This document shows, piece by piece, positions 34,157 to 45,777 of a stretch of 64,000 nucleotides of DNA; the stretch's first letter is position 1, and each line of letters begins with the position of its first letter. This DNA comes from Hordeum vulgare subsp. vulgare. Lineage: Eukaryota > Streptophyta > Magnoliopsida > Poales > Poaceae. The notes under the pieces are model-generated. The model ran no database searches. It was not told the origin of the DNA and was given only the letters and a program-made list of their open reading frames with translations. Made by a program: the position numbers and the translations under genes. Location of the stretch: assembly GCF_904849725.1 (NCBI RefSeq), contig NC_058518.1, positions 418,569,081 to 418,633,080 of the forward strand, written 5' to 3'.

Positions 34157-34292
34157 GCGTCGGACGTCTGACAGGCGTCGGACGTCTGACACGCATCGGA
34201 CATTCGGAGGTGATTTTGGCGTCGGACGACCGACACTGGTCGAACGACCGGAAGGAGATTTCCCGCCGGGCGTCCGAGACATGTCGGACATC
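34157..34292 (-). repeat. GTCGGACGTC-type repeats in the pol/third-ORF spacer
   Basis: Two perfect 17-base tandem units (GCGTCGGACGTCTGACA) are followed by diverged ones (CATCGGACATTCGGA, GCGTCGGACGACCGACA, GTCCGAGACATGTCGGACA). The motif matches the U3 repeats at 16976-17050 and 41150-41225. Confidence 0.75.
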
Positions 34293-34541
34293 CAAGAAAG
34301 AGGAGGAGGCAGAGGCTGATGCTGGATTTTGTTTGATGATAAGATGATGACTTGCATGGTTTCTCACAAAAGGTACGAGTATAGTTGCCTACAAGCATAA
34401 CATATACTACTTGGAGATAGAAATTGATTTATGAGTACTCTGTAAGCTTAAAAAAAATAGAAAATTAAGACTCACTCCCCCTAAATGCATGCCCATATCA
34501 AGACACAAACATAATGTGAGTGTGTGTATGTGTGCAAGGTT
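34293..34541 (-). other. N3 spacer between pol and the promoter-like repeats
   Basis: AT-rich and non-coding; it contains one further polypurine tract copy (34474-34482, minus strand AGGGGGAGT). Nothing else recognised. Confidence 0.6.
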
Positions 34542-37500
34542 TCAAGATATGTTGTCAAGCTCCAAGATACCAAGTTCACGCCTAAGTTGACAGAACCTAG
34601 CTACGCTAAGTGGCTTGGTGAAAATGTCGGCTAACTTCATGTCGGTACCCACATGGGTAATATCAATGTCACCCTTTTGCACATGGTCTCTCAAGAAATG
34701 TTACCTAATATCAATATGTTTTGTGCGAGGGTGATCAATGGGGTTCTCGGAGATCTTTATGGCACTTTCATTATCACAGAGAAGAGGAACGTGTCGATAC
34801 GTGATACCATAATCCTTTAGTGTTTGCCTCATCCATAGCAGTTGGGTTGCGCAGCTTGCGGCTGCAATATATTCGGCCCCGGCCGTGGAGAGAGAAACAT
34901 AGTTCTTCTTTTTCGAGGACCAACTTACCAAGGAGCGTCCAAGAAACTGACATGCACCGGAAGTGGATTTCCGTCCCACTTTATCACCGGCCCAATCCGC
35001 ATCGGAATACCCAATAAGATCAAACTTTGCATCCTTAGGGTACCATAAGCCTAACTTTGGGGTGTGAACAAGGTATCTAAGAATATGCTTAACCGCCGTG
35101 TGATGGCTTTCCCTAGGGGAAGCTTGAAATCTAGCACATATGCCTACACTTAACATGATGTCCGGTCTAGATGCGCAAAGATAAAGTAGTGAACCAATCA
35201 TGGAGCGGTAAGTAGATGGGTCAAAAGGAATATTGTTTGTGTCTTCATTTAGAACTACATCGGTGGCCATGGGAGTCTTCATTGGTTTAGCATTTGTCAT
35301 ATGAAATTTTTCAAGAATGTCCTTGAGGTACTTAGTTTGAGACAAGAAAATCCCTTCTTGAAATTGTTGTATTTGAAAACCAAGAAAGAACTTCAAGTCC
35401 GTGTTGAGTGACATCTCAAAAGTCTTGGTCATGGAAGCCGCAAACTTCTTGCACAAATGGATGTTAGAAGAACCAAAGATGATGTCATCTACATAGATTT
35501 GGCATAAGATCAAATCCCAATTTTCCCTCTTAGTAAAAAGAGTGGGATCGATCACCCCCACCGCAAAGCCATCATCGAGTAGGAACTTCTTAAGATGATC
35601 GTACCAAGAACGGGGTTCTTGTTTGAGGCCATACAGAGCCTTGTGAAGTTTATATACATGGTCTTTGTGGTGAGGGTCAACAAACCCAGGTGGTTGTGAT
35701 ACATATACCTCTTCTTGTAGAGGACCGTTAAGAAAAGCACTTTTCACATCCATTTGATGCAAAGTAAAACCATTGAAAGCAGCATAGGCCAATAAAATGT
35801 GAATGGACTCAAGACGAGCAACAAGGGCGAAAGTTTCACCAAAGTCCAAACCTTCAACTTGGGAGTACCCCTGTGCTACTAACCTTGCCTTGTTGCGTAG
35901 GACAGTCCCGTTCTCATATTCCTTGTTCTTGAAAATCCATTTAGTTCCAATGACATTATGTTCCTCAGTTGGTCGTTCTACCAATGACCACACCTCGTTG
36001 CGTGTAAAACTGTTTAGCTCCTCTTGCATAGCAAGGAGCCAGTCATTGTCACACAATGCATCCTGGACCTTGTGTGGCACGGTACTAGAGACAAACGAAA
36101 AGTGAGCAAAAAAGTTTGTTAATTGTTTACGAGTCACTCTACCTTCCTACAAGCCGGTGATGATTTGATCAATATCAACACGACCGGCCACACGTGGCAT
36201 GATGGAGGTCAAGGTTTCACGAGGTTCGACTTCGTTTCCATCATCAACGTCCTCAACATATGGATCATTTATGTGCGGAGGAAGATATTCCTCTTCGCGT
36301 TGCACCTGTTGAGGTTCATCATCGAACATACCCATACTTTGGTCTACCTCTTGAAGATCAACTTGTTCTTGAGTGTTATCAGGGTGAGAGACATGTTCTC
36401 CCACTTGATCCTCAATAACTGGCATGATGTGTGTGCTAGTATCTTGTGGAGGTATGGGCAGTGAACTGCCTTGAGGATGAGAAATACTCTCATCATCTTC
36501 ATCATCATCATGGGGTCTTTGTTCCATGGGAAGAAGTGCACCTACACCCATGTTTAAGATATCTTGTGGGGAGTCTTCTTCACCTGCATCATTTAGATCA
36601 ACTTGCTCCCCATGTGAGCGGTTAAATTCATCAAACGTCACGTCACATGTTTCTATAACACATCCAGTGGATTTGTTGTAGACTCTGTAGGCGTGAGAGT
36701 TTGACCCATAGCCAACAAAAATCCCTTCAGTTGTTTTGGATTGAAATTTTCCTAACCGTTCCCGTTTGTTGAGGATGAAACACTTGCATCCAAACACACG
36801 AAAGTACTTAACATTGGGCTTGTTCCCAGTTAGGAGCTCATATGGAGTCTTCTCCAATATTGATCGAAGGAAGAGCCGGTTTGATGCATGACATGCTGTG
36901 TTGATGGCCTCAGCCCAAAAACTATGTGGTGACTTGTATTCGTCTAACATGGACCTTGCCATTTCCACAAGTGTCCAGTTCTTCCTCTCTGCCACACCAT
37001 TTTGTTGAGGGGTGTAAGGTGCGGAGTACTGATGTTCAATTCCCTCATCACTAAGAAATTCTTCTAGGGTGTAGTTCTTCAACTCAGAGCCATTATCACT
37101 TCTTACTGCCTTGATGTCCTTGTCAAACTTTCGTTGGGCTTGTTTGGCAAAATCAATGAAGGTGATCTTCGTCTCGTCCTTGGACTTGAGAAAGAACACC
37201 CATGTATATCTTGAGTAATCATCAACAATGACTAGGCCATACTTTTTCCCTCCAAGACTTGCCCATGAAGGAGGCCCAAACAGATCCACATGAAGGAGCT
37301 CTAACGGCCTCGAAGTGGATACAATGTTCTTGGGTGGATGTTTTGATTGATGTTGTTTCCCAGCTATGCATGCACTGCACACACGATCTTTCTTAAAAGA
37401 TACATTTGTTAGTCCAAGGATGTGATTGCCGTTTAAGAGATTTTGAAGATTTTTCATGCCAACATGGGCGAGCCGGCGATGCCACAGCCATCCCATGTCG

Positions 37501-37920
37501 GCCTTGGCCATTAGACAAGTTGTATGGAAGGTGCTCTCTTTCGAGAAATCAACCGTGTAAAGGTTGCCATCCAACTCTCCAACAAAGGCCACTTCGAGAG
37601 TGTCTCTCTTAAAGACTTTCACATCCGTTAGTCCAAATAATGTGTCATAACCGACAGAAGCCAATTGGCGAACTGAAAGTAAATGATATTGAAGAGATTG
37701 GACAAGCATGACATTTGCAATAGACATGTCATTAGTGATTGCCACCTTGCCCAACCCAATTACCTGCCCTTTCGACCCTCCACCAAATACAATGCTCATG
37801 TATGGTCGAATGGCTTGCATGAAGTCATAGAGCAAGTTACTATCTCCGGTCATATGATTGGTGCATCCACTGTCGATCACCCATTTGGCTCCTCCGGAGA
37901 AAATAGCCTGTAACGAATTA
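34542..37920 (-). pseudogene. N3 pol: protease, integrase, reverse transcriptase, RNase H
   Basis: Copia order in one frame. An aspartic protease core (VIDSGCTNHMTG) is followed by the pre-integrase zinc finger (HRRLAHVG...CSACIAGK). The integrase core has DLFGP, RSDNGSE and NGVAERKN as the D-D-E positions. An acidic linker follows, then RT with [10 protein letters not shown] and RNase H with YSDADWAGD, ending ADIFTKPL..., stop at 34542. Lesions are a TAG at 36147-36149 between integrase and RT and a TAA at 34701-34703 in RNase H; both remaining parts are otherwise open. The frame differs by one from gag, so pol needs a frameshift near 37910 or was put out of frame by mutation. Among the best preserved coding regions in the window. 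Confidence 0.92.
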
Positions 37921-40476
37921 AGACTTGGTTTGAGGTACCCATTTTGTCATGGGGCCTTTCACATTAGTTACAAGAGTCTTAGGGACCCAAATAGCATAGA
38001 ATCGGAATGCATTGCGGGGACCAACGAATTTAGCATAGACCTCTCCTTCCTTTGATTTGCGTAGTACATAGGATGGAGGCACGAATTCGGTTGTCTTGTT
38101 GTGAGTAGGCGAACCCCTAGTGGCCGATCCACTCACAACCTTACCTTTCTCCTTGTGTCCCTCTCGTTCAAATATTTCTTTAAGCGGAGTGATACACTTG
38201 AGAGAAGATGCACTTTTCTTGGCAGTGCTTGGGTTGAACCCAAGCCCTTCCTTGGCGAAGCCTCCATTGTGTCGACTTAAGATCTCACTGAGAGTCTTTT
38301 GTCCTTGTGCACATGTCATGAGACCTCTGTCTAGCTGTGCCTTTAGCGAACAGTTTTCCTCAAGGATAGATGTCAGTTCACTACTAGAGTTAGTAGTGCA
38401 GGTATCAACGTTAATGATAGGTGAGGAGTAGGCCTTAGCTAGAGTGTCAAGATAAGTAACCTTAAGTGCCTCAAAGCTCTTTGTAAGAACAGTGAGTTTC
38501 TCTTCCTTGTCTTTGAGAGACAAGGATAGACGCTCGCAGTCCTTAGAAAGGGAAGCATGAGAGTTCACAAGTCGGTCTTTATCATTTAGTAATTCTTTGC
38601 ACACAGATTCAGCCTTTTTCAAGGAGGCAAGATCATTAGCATGTTTATCAAGGTTTTCACCTACTTTTGAGCATAGTGCATCATTTTGTGCTTCCTCATA
38701 CAGGACTTTCTGCTCAAGGATTTCATTTCTTTCCTTCTCCTCAGTGACGAGGGTTTCGAGTTCCTTGATGGTATTGGTGTGTTTACTCACCATTTCCATA
38801 AGTATGCGAAACATAGTGAGCTTCTTTCCTTTAAGAGAGCACGTAAATTTGTTTATTTTAGCAAACATGGGATGATCTAAGTCATTATCCTCATAGTGAT
38901 CCTTCGCATCAAGATACTCATCTGATGAAGTAGAAACTAGACTGAAGGAGTTTAACCGTGGAGTTACCTTAACCTTATCATGGGAGCTTTGGTCTTCCTC
39001 ATCTCCCATGGCAGTCTTTGCCATCAAACACTTGTGAGCATTGCCCTTGTAGTCCTTCATATAGTTGTAGTGAACAACATCACCACTTTTATTGACTAGC
39101 CTCAAGGTGTTTTGTGTATCCTGAGCTACTCCGGCAACTCCACCAACATCTTCTGGATCTGATTCTTCTTGTGCAACCATTGCTCTTCCATCTGTCCTCA
39201 TGAACTTGGAGTTCATAGGGTTTGGCAACTTCTTCTTTACAAAGGTCTTTGGAAACCTTGGTTTGTCTTCTCTCTTCTCATAAGGGCAGTCATTGGAGAA
39301 GTGGTTGGTTTCCTCACAGTTATAGCATTTCCTTACCTTCTTCTTTGGGAATCTTCCCTTGAACTTTCCTGCACTGAACTTCTTTACAAAGAGAGCAATG
39401 TCCTCATAAGATGGGCTTTCATCACAGTCAACATCATCACCATCTTTGCAGTCATCATCACCCTCTTCTTCTTCACTTTCTTCTTCGTCACATTCATGCT
39501 TGGCTTTCGAAGCAAGATTGATCTTTGATGTTGAAGTGTCATGCATGGCAAGGTGCTTTGTTGCATTTGCCTTTGACTCTTCAAATAATTGGAAAGTGGA
39601 TATGATTTCATCTGGAGTCATTTCTTTGAACCCATGGTGCTGCCTCATGTCCCATACCATTTCATGGTGGTACGGAGCAAGAGCATGAAGTAACTTGTCC
39701 ACAAGAAATCTCTTGGTCAGATTGAAACCATCTTGCGTCTTGTCACAATCACATGACTCAATGTCTGCAGCGAGAGTCATGAGCCGTTCTAGTAGTTGCT
39801 TGGGAGATTCACCCTTTTCCATACAGAAATTCTGTAATTGCCCCTTGGCAATTTCATATTGAGCAAGCCGAAGAGTGGAGGTACCGGTCTTGGTCCTTAT
39901 AATGCTATCCCACAGTTCCTTGGCACTTGTGATGTGAATGTAAGGTCTTCGTTGCTTGCCATTCATTCCTTTTCTTATGCACATGATCGCAGTGTCATTG
40001 AGATGCTTGTCATAAGTTTCTCTGGGAGTGAGGCACCTTGGACCTACAGGATTGTACCCATGCTCGAGGATGTCCAACATCTCATCATTGGCGTACCTAA
40101 GATGATCCTGCATACCAACTCTCCACAAGGCAAAATCAGAATTGTCATCAAGCAAGGGAGGTTTTCCTCCAGGATTGTACTTAGGTTTCTCAATTTGAGA
40201 TCTAGCATAAAGCCATGGAACACTGGTTTGGTTCCTTTCCGGAGGTTGTTGGCCAAATGAAGTACCGTGCACATGTGGCCCTGAGGCCCTCGGGGACGTG
40301 GTTGTCCCCGTGGTTAGTGATGCTAGTCTCATTTGGACCATGGCCTCAAGAGAAGCATCATGCTCCTCTTTTTGCTTGGCAAGGGCCCGTTCCAGGTCCT
40401 CAGAGGTGAAAGACTTGACTTCCGAGGAAGTCTCGTCCCTCTGCACTGGAGCTACCGTAGCTGGAACCCCGTCCAT
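37918..40476 (-). CDS. N3 gag (852 aa, Sirevirus type)
   Basis: An intact frame from ATG 40476 to TAA 37918, about 55 bases after the primer site. It has an N-terminal copia gag domain (about residues 90-300, with SAKELWDSI and LAQYEIAKGQLQNF), then an acidic run (EEESEEEEGDDDCKDGDD). A CCHC knuckle follows at about 381-395 (CYNCEETNHFSNDC). A long C-terminal extension is rich in Lys/Glu/Leu with heptad-like spacing (about 560-720), probably coiled coil. Long Gag proteins with such extensions are typical of Sireviruses; interaction with dynein light chain LC8 has been described for some. It ends VPQTKS just before the pol frame, so Gag alone could be made from this copy. Confidence 0.9.
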   Translation of the reverse strand: MDGVPATVAPVQRDETSSEVKSFTSEDLERALAKQKEEHDASLEAMVQMRLASLTTGTTTSPRASGPHVHGTSFGQQPPERNQTSVPWLYARSQIEKPKYNPGGKPPLLDDNSDFALWRVGMQDHLRYANDEMLDILEHGYNPVGPRCLTPRETYDKHLNDTAIMCIRKGMNGKQRRPYIHITSAKELWDSIIRTKTGTSTLRLAQYEIAKGQLQNFCMEKGESPKQLLERLMTLAADIESCDCDKTQDGFNLTKRFLVDKLLHALAPYHHEMVWDMRQHHGFKEMTPDEIISTFQLFEESKANATKHLAMHDTSTSKINLASKAKHECDEEESEEEEGDDDCKDGDDVDCDESPSYEDIALFVKKFSAGKFKGRFPKKKVRKCYNCEETNHFSNDCPYEKREDKPRFPKTFVKKKLPNPMNSKFMRTDGRAMVAQEESDPEDVGGVAGVAQDTQNTLRLVNKSGDVVHYNYMKDYKGNAHKCLMAKTAMGDEEDQSSHDKVKVTPRLNSFSLVSTSSDEYLDAKDHYEDNDLDHPMFAKINKFTCSLKGKKLTMFRILMEMVSKHTNTIKELETLVTEEKERNEILEQKVLYEEAQNDALCSKVGENLDKHANDLASLKKAESVCKELLNDKDRLVNSHASLSKDCERLSLSLKDKEEKLTVLTKSFEALKVTYLDTLAKAYSSPIINVDTCTTNSSSELTSILEENCSLKAQLDRGLMTCAQGQKTLSEILSRHNGGFAKEGLGFNPSTAKKSASSLKCITPLKEIFEREGHKEKGKVVSGSATRGSPTHNKTTEFVPPSYVLRKSKEGEVYAKFVGPRNAFRFYAIWVPKTLVTNVKGPMTKWVPQTKS

Positions 40477-40513
40477 CTCGCTCTAGGGCGGTTAAGCCAC
40501 AAGAATAGAGCAC

Positions 40514-40530
40514 GAGGCTCTGATACCAAT
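40514..40530 (-). other. N3 primer binding site
   Basis: The minus strand reads ATTGGTATCAGAGCCTC, directly inside the 5' LTR, a perfect match to the initiator-Met-tRNA primer site. Confidence 0.93.
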
Positions 40531-41093
40531 TGAAAAGGATCGAGATGGACCTAGAGGGGGGTGAATAGGTACAAATTCAAATTTTAATAATTACTTAGCA
40601 ATTTTAGGCAAATTTGCAGAATATGAGTGTAGGCCTAATAATTGCTACGACAAGGAGTAAGCTATTTAGAGTGAAGTAAGACAAGCGGTAAACAATAATC
40701 AAATACAAGTACGTAATAAGGATTAACACAAGTGGAGAGTTAGGGTTAGGAATAACCGAAACTCCAAGAGAGACAAGGATGTATCCCGATGTTCACTTCC
40801 TTGGAGGGAAGCTACGTCACCGTTAGAGGGGCGGATGTTACCACGAAGGCACACCAACGCCACGAAGGCTCACCCTATTCTCCCTTTGAGATAACTCCAC
40901 GAAGGCGTTTCTCAACCACTAGTGGTAAGCCTTGAGGTGGCTTCCAACCTTCACAAACTTTCCGGGGGAAATCACAATGGTTTGATTCCTTAAGGGGTTC
41001 TAGGATTTGGTGTAGACAAGAGTGAGTGAGAGGAAAGGTGTTCTTGGATGTATTCTAGCTGTGTTGAACACTATTTCACGAGGTGGGAGAAGT

Positions 41094-41104
41094 GTATATA
41101 TAGT
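41094..41104 (-). promoter_or_regulatory. TATA box of the N3 5' LTR
   Basis: The minus strand reads CCACTATATATACAC, downstream of the U3 repeats and about 560 bp before the LTR end. The equivalent site in the 3' LTR is 16919-16927. Confidence 0.65.
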
Positions 41105-41293
41105 GGGGAGTAAAAACAACCGTTGGGACACTTTAAGTCACACAGGGTCCGGACGTCCGACAGTTGTCGGAAGTCCGGGGGTCCGCGAGGGGTCGGACGT
41201 CCGACAGGGGTCGGTCGTCCGAGGCCTGTAGATATGACTGAAAATACTGTGAATTGAACAGTGACCGAACGTCCGGAGAGGACCGGAAATCCG

Positions 41294-41686
41294 AGTTATT
41301 CGACTCAACTTCTACTGGTGGGAGGTTCCGGATTTCCTAAGGGAAACGGACGTCCGGCCCTCGGACGTCTGGAGGGAGCCGGAAATCCGAGTTATAGAGC
41401 TCATGTTCTACTGGTGCAGGGCACCGGATTTCCAGGGCTGGTCGGACGTCCGGCCCTCGGATGTCCGGAGGGAGCCGGATTTCCGAGTTAAATGACTCAC
41501 AAACTTCTGGTGAAGGGCTACGGATTTCCGAAGCCTGTCGGTCGTCCGGCCGTCGGATGTCCGAAGGGAGCCGGATTTCCAAGTTATATGACTCACAAAC
41601 TTCTGGTGAAGGGCTACGGATTTTCGAAGCCTGTCGTTCGTCCGGCCCTCGGACGTCCGGAGGGAGCCGGATGTCCGAGGCAATAG
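41294..41686 (-). repeat. 96-bp minisatellite, 5' LTR copy
   Basis: Four units with the same 96-bp spacing as at 17119-17510. Single-base differences between corresponding units are comparable with the rest of the LTR, so the array was present before N3 inserted. Confidence 0.88.
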
Positions 41687-42037
41687 ACCTGTTTTGAGAT
41701 AAGAACAGAGTGGAGAATATGTGGTATTGGGTATGACAGTGAAGATGTGGTACGAGCAAGCTCATCGCAAAACCTGTGATCCCCTCTTAATAGTGCGGGA
41801 TCCCTATACTCAATATCAATAAACTCAAAAGAATAGTCTACATCATCTTTTCTTCATCCCGAGCCTTCTCGAAATATAAATCCCAATCTTCTCAGACAAC
41901 CTTTGGCACATAATTCTCAATCTACTAAAGTACTTGCCATCCTGAGATACACTCAACAAATAGGATTAGTTTCCTATGTATGTGTTGTCATTAACACCAA
42001 AAGTCGATTAGGGGCACAGCATGCACTTTCAACAACT

Positions 42038-45000
42038 CCAAGTCGTCCTATAACCGTGGACACGGCTATTCGAATAGTTAATTTTCATCCGTGCAGGGGT
42101 GCACCACATGTCCCGTCATGCTCGATAACACTCTGGCCGGACACACTTTTCTGGGTCCTGACCGGCCTCGGGATATCGACACGTCGCAGCCCCACCTAAG
42201 ACTAATCAGAGAGGCCAGCCTACCGGTCTAACTCCTAAGCACAAAGGGTTCATGGGCCCAGTTCCCCTTCGCGGTCCTACATGTGGCGTGGGCGGCCGAC
42301 GTCAGTCCTAGCATCCCTTAATCACAAGCGCGATGCATCTCGGAACCACTCAGGCGCGCGCCGCTACATTGCTGACATCTGAAAAGCTTCGGCTGATACC
42401 ACGACGCCGAGTACCCATAATTCTTTCCGCGTAGCCGGTTAGTGCGAAAAGGTCTCCAACCAACCCAGATCAAATACCCAAATCCATTATCATTTTAATT
42501 AGGCCAACAACACAATCTTGCGGGAATCCACCCGACTAACATAAAATCACCCATGATCCCAGTAACATGGTCGAGTAAATCTGTGGTTGTAACATCGGGG
42601 GGAATCTGAGGTATCACCCTTGTTGGATTCCGAACGATGTAGCCGTCAAGGTGGGCTTAGAGGAATCACCCTCGGGGGTCCCACACTTGAGGGTTGCACG
42701 ACAAACGCATCGTCGGGAACGGTGAAAGAGGAATCACCCTCGATAACCACGACCGACTAGCTATACTACAGAGATATCATCAGGAGTACTTAGCGAGGTG
42801 TCACCCTCGGTACCCGATAGTATCTCTGTAGCGTCGTACAACTAGGGGGGTGTATGTGATGTGTCAGGTCTGGCTCGTCGATCAGGGATCAAGATTTGAA
42901 AACAAGCGGGGCAACTGGACTACGGGGTCAGAGGGGATGACTATTCCACCTATCCTAAGCAGATTTAAAGATACAGCGCTGAAAGTAGCAGTTCATCAAA
43001 AATAGGCTATGCATCAGATATAGGAGCTATCTACAACAGTAGCAAAATACTAATGCAAGCAGTAGGAAGAAACACATAGGCGATATAGGAATGATCAAGG
43101 GGGGCTTTGATTGCCTTGCTGCTCTGCGGCAAAGGACTGATCGGCAGGGTCGTAGATGTACCCGGCAGCAACGTCAGTCTCGGGGTCTACCGGTAAGAAG
43201 AGGGAAAAGAAACAATAAATAATAGCAGCGGTGCAACACAATGCATGAGATGGAAGGATGCAGGCTAGACATGAGCTAACGCAGCAACATCCGTCATAGA
43301 CGGGTCGGAAGAATATCTGACGATATTTTCCGGGTCTTTGGCTACTACCGGTCAGACAGGAAACAATGGAAATGTTCCATGTATGCTATGCTAAGGACGC
43401 GTGACAAACAAATAGACTATGTATCCAGGTTTATCTCGTTCTGCTGATCAACTTTCATGTTGAAAATATTTTGATCTGACTTACGGATTATTTTATATTA
43501 ATTTTTAAAATTTTATTCAATAATTAGGAATTAAAAACAGATTTAATTAAATTGGTTAAAAGCAATTATGACATCAGCATGATTTCATGCTGACATCAGC
43601 AGTTGACTGGTCAACTGACCAGTGGGTCCCATGCATCATAGACACAAGTTTTTAATTAAGATTAAATAGTAATTAATCAAATTAATTTAGTGAGGGACCC
43701 ACCTGTCATACTCTAATTATTCTAGTTACTTAATTATCCATTTAATTAATTAACAAATTAATTAATGTAACTAATTATTCATTTATTTATTTTATTAATA
43801 AAAACATATATTTTTTTTTCTTTTTTCTTTCCTCCACAAACATGTATACATACATGTATCTAATACCTACATACATACACAAACACAACATTTTCATTTT
43901 TATCTCCCTCTTTCTATCTGAACTCTCTCTGGCATCTGTGTGTTCATCTCTCAACATAGAGGAAGGGGGCAAGCTCCACTACACCTACGAGACCTCAACG
44001 GTGCCGAAACGAGAAACTAACTTCCGGAACGGAACCGGGGCGGAAAATGGAAGGAGAGGGTGGGAGGAGCCCGTAAAAGGGCTAACCGGCGTTGCCGGGG
44101 AACGGGGCGGCGAGGCTCGGCGTCCGCCAATGTGGAGGATGACGAGGAGGCCGGTGGTGCGGTGCCGGCGAGGAGTAGCCCGAGGTGGCGGAGTTGTCCC
44201 GGTGAGGAGGGGCCCGACCGAGGCGGCGGTGGCCGTCGGTGGCGCGGGGGTCGGCGGTGGACCGGAGGAGGACCGGCGGGGAGGGGCCCGGTGACGGCGC
44301 TGTCGTGACCGGTGGGGCTGTCGGTGTAGATCCGGCGAGGTAGGGGCTCGCCGGCGCGGGGCGAGGCCGCGGGACGCAGTGAGCTTCGGGGGTTGAGGGT
44401 GACCGGGATGTGGGGAGAGGCGGCGCTGGGGGTCGGCGAGAGGGAGGTACGCCGACGGGAGGGACGCAGGGGAGGGCCTCAACCTCGGTGGGAGACGAGG
44501 TGGGATGGGATTCGGTCTCCAGGGGGAGGGAGGCCGACGGGATGGGAGGGAAGGGGGCTCGTGGGGTAGGTGGGGTCTCGGGAGGGAGAGAAGGCAACGG
44601 GAGGAGCTGGTCTCGGTGGTGAGATCGAGAGAGAGAAGGGGGCGAGCGGGGTCTCGCTTGGTCTCCTGGGGGAGACCGACGAGGGGGGGGGGTTCCTCGC
44701 GAGGGGGAGGGTCTGGTGCGGGGTTGCTGGGATCTGGGGTGCGTGGGGTGGGGTGTCGGTGGAAGGGGCCGAGAGGAGGGGTTAGATGGGAGTGTGTGAG
44801 CGAGGGGGCTCGTCAGGAGGGGGCGAGCGGGCATGACGTGGGGTCGTGGGGAGGGAGTGGTGGCGGGGTGGGAACTGGGGAGCGGGGGCGGCTGCGAGCG
44901 CTAGGGTTTGAGGGGCCTGGCCGGCTGGGCCAATTTGGCCGAGTTGGGCCACGGGCTTTTGGGGGGGGGTTCTCTTTTTTATTTTTTATTTTTTTTCTAT

Positions 45001-45308
45001 TTACTTTCTTTAATATATATATATATAGATAGATAGATTTATGTTTTAATTATATAGGGATTGTAATAATTTTATAAATGCCCTGTTCATTTTATAAAGC
45101 ATTAGGGAATTTGTATATCTCCCGACAGTTTTCTTTTTAAATATGATAAAACCTTTCCCGTTTGATTTGTTTTTTTAAACTTCGAACTTCGATTCGCTTT
45201 CGACTATCACGAGATCAACAATAGAATCATAGTGACGTGGCATCCTTTGTATAGGTTTACTGTAGTTCAAGTACCGAGATTACTGTAGTCTAATCCGGAG
45301 ATGTCACA
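42038..45308 (-). repeat. N2 5' LTR, larger fragment
   Basis: Continues the N2 LTR right of N3 and matches 7456-10802. It contains the conserved motif (42055-42078), the TCACCCTCG repeats and hairpin (42766-42831), a shorter TACA microsatellite, the GC-rich leader (43990-44960) and the TA-rich core (about 45013). It lacks a ~40-bp GC-rich segment present in LTR A near 9770-9810. It ends at 45308, where the N1 interior resumes. Confidence 0.88.
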
Positions 45309-45777
45309 TGTGCGGTGCTGGCAACACCGATGTGTGCCTTCGTCCATGATGTGTCCCTGGGATTGGCAAACTCGGCGCGACGCGTCTCGACTACGTCTTC
45401 TTCCCGGCGCACCACTACTTCGACACCACAGCGCCCATGACTAACTCGGCACCTCCTTGCGACCGCGGCTCCACGGTGACTTCCGCGACACCGGCTACCC
45501 CGACTCGACATCGACCACGACATTCTTCGCACGACTACCTCGACCACGGCTACACTGTCCTACGCTCCCGGCTACCTCGACATCGACACAAAGGGCTATC
45601 ACCTCGCTTGAGCAACTCATTGGCTTCATCTACAGTCCACGCGTCCGCGATTTGACACCACCCCCGACGCTCCCGCTCCGACTGCGGGGGATGTCAGCCC
45701 GTCGGCTGTTATTCTCTCTAGTCTGACCGTCCGCGACGCTCCTGTTGTTCGCAATGCTACCGCTACGACCGCGGGGA
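45309..45777 (+). other. N1 internal region, right part
   Basis: It starts with a block (GTGCGGTGCTGGCAACACC) that repeats 6584-6650 on the left of N2, then continues with similar TCG/ACC-rich DNA up to the short purine tract at 45771-45777. No retroviral motif or credible gene is seen. Confidence 0.6.

Larger units (their letters stand above)
16190..42032 (-). mobile_element. N3: Maximus-type Sirevirus (copia) element, split by N4
   Basis: The LTRs are 16190-17856 (3') and 40531-42032 (5'), with minus-strand ends TGAAAGTGCATGC...CTTTTCA. They are flanked by CCAAC and ACAAC, where the uninterrupted LTR copy has ACAAC. The order on the minus strand is 5' LTR, primer site, gag, protease-integrase-RT-RNase H, a promoter-like spacer, a third ORF, a cluster of polypurine tracts and the 3' LTR. 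This is the Sirevirus plan: long gag, copia gene order with integrase before RT, and an extra 3' ORF. Coding regions have few lesions: a frame change at gag/pol, a TAG at 36147, a TAA at 34701, and N4 inside the third ORF. Confidence 0.9.
40531..42032 (-). repeat. N3 5' LTR with ~165-bp deletion
   Basis: The LTR is 1502 bp, colinear with 16190-17856 except for the loss of about 165 bp near 40990, where the join carries a few extra bases. The U3 minisatellite and TATA box are retained, so transcription signals are not obviously lost. The right target duplication is ACAAC at 42033-42037. Confidence 0.92.
6697..45308 (-). mobile_element. N2: Tekay-type chromovirus, internally deleted, split by N3
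   Basis: LTR A is 6697-10802. LTR B is 15419-45308, interrupted by N3 at 16190-42032. On the minus strand the order is LTR B, primer site (15404-15418), internal region, purine tract (10803-10820), LTR A. The only recognisable coding part is the integrase tail and chromodomain at 10761-11489. The rest of the 4.6-kb interior is non-coding, so the copy is non-autonomous. LTRs are about 4.1 kb. Over about 280 bp the two LTRs differ by roughly 8% by eye. The flanks AGTGT and TGTGC are not a clean duplication. Confidence 0.8.
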
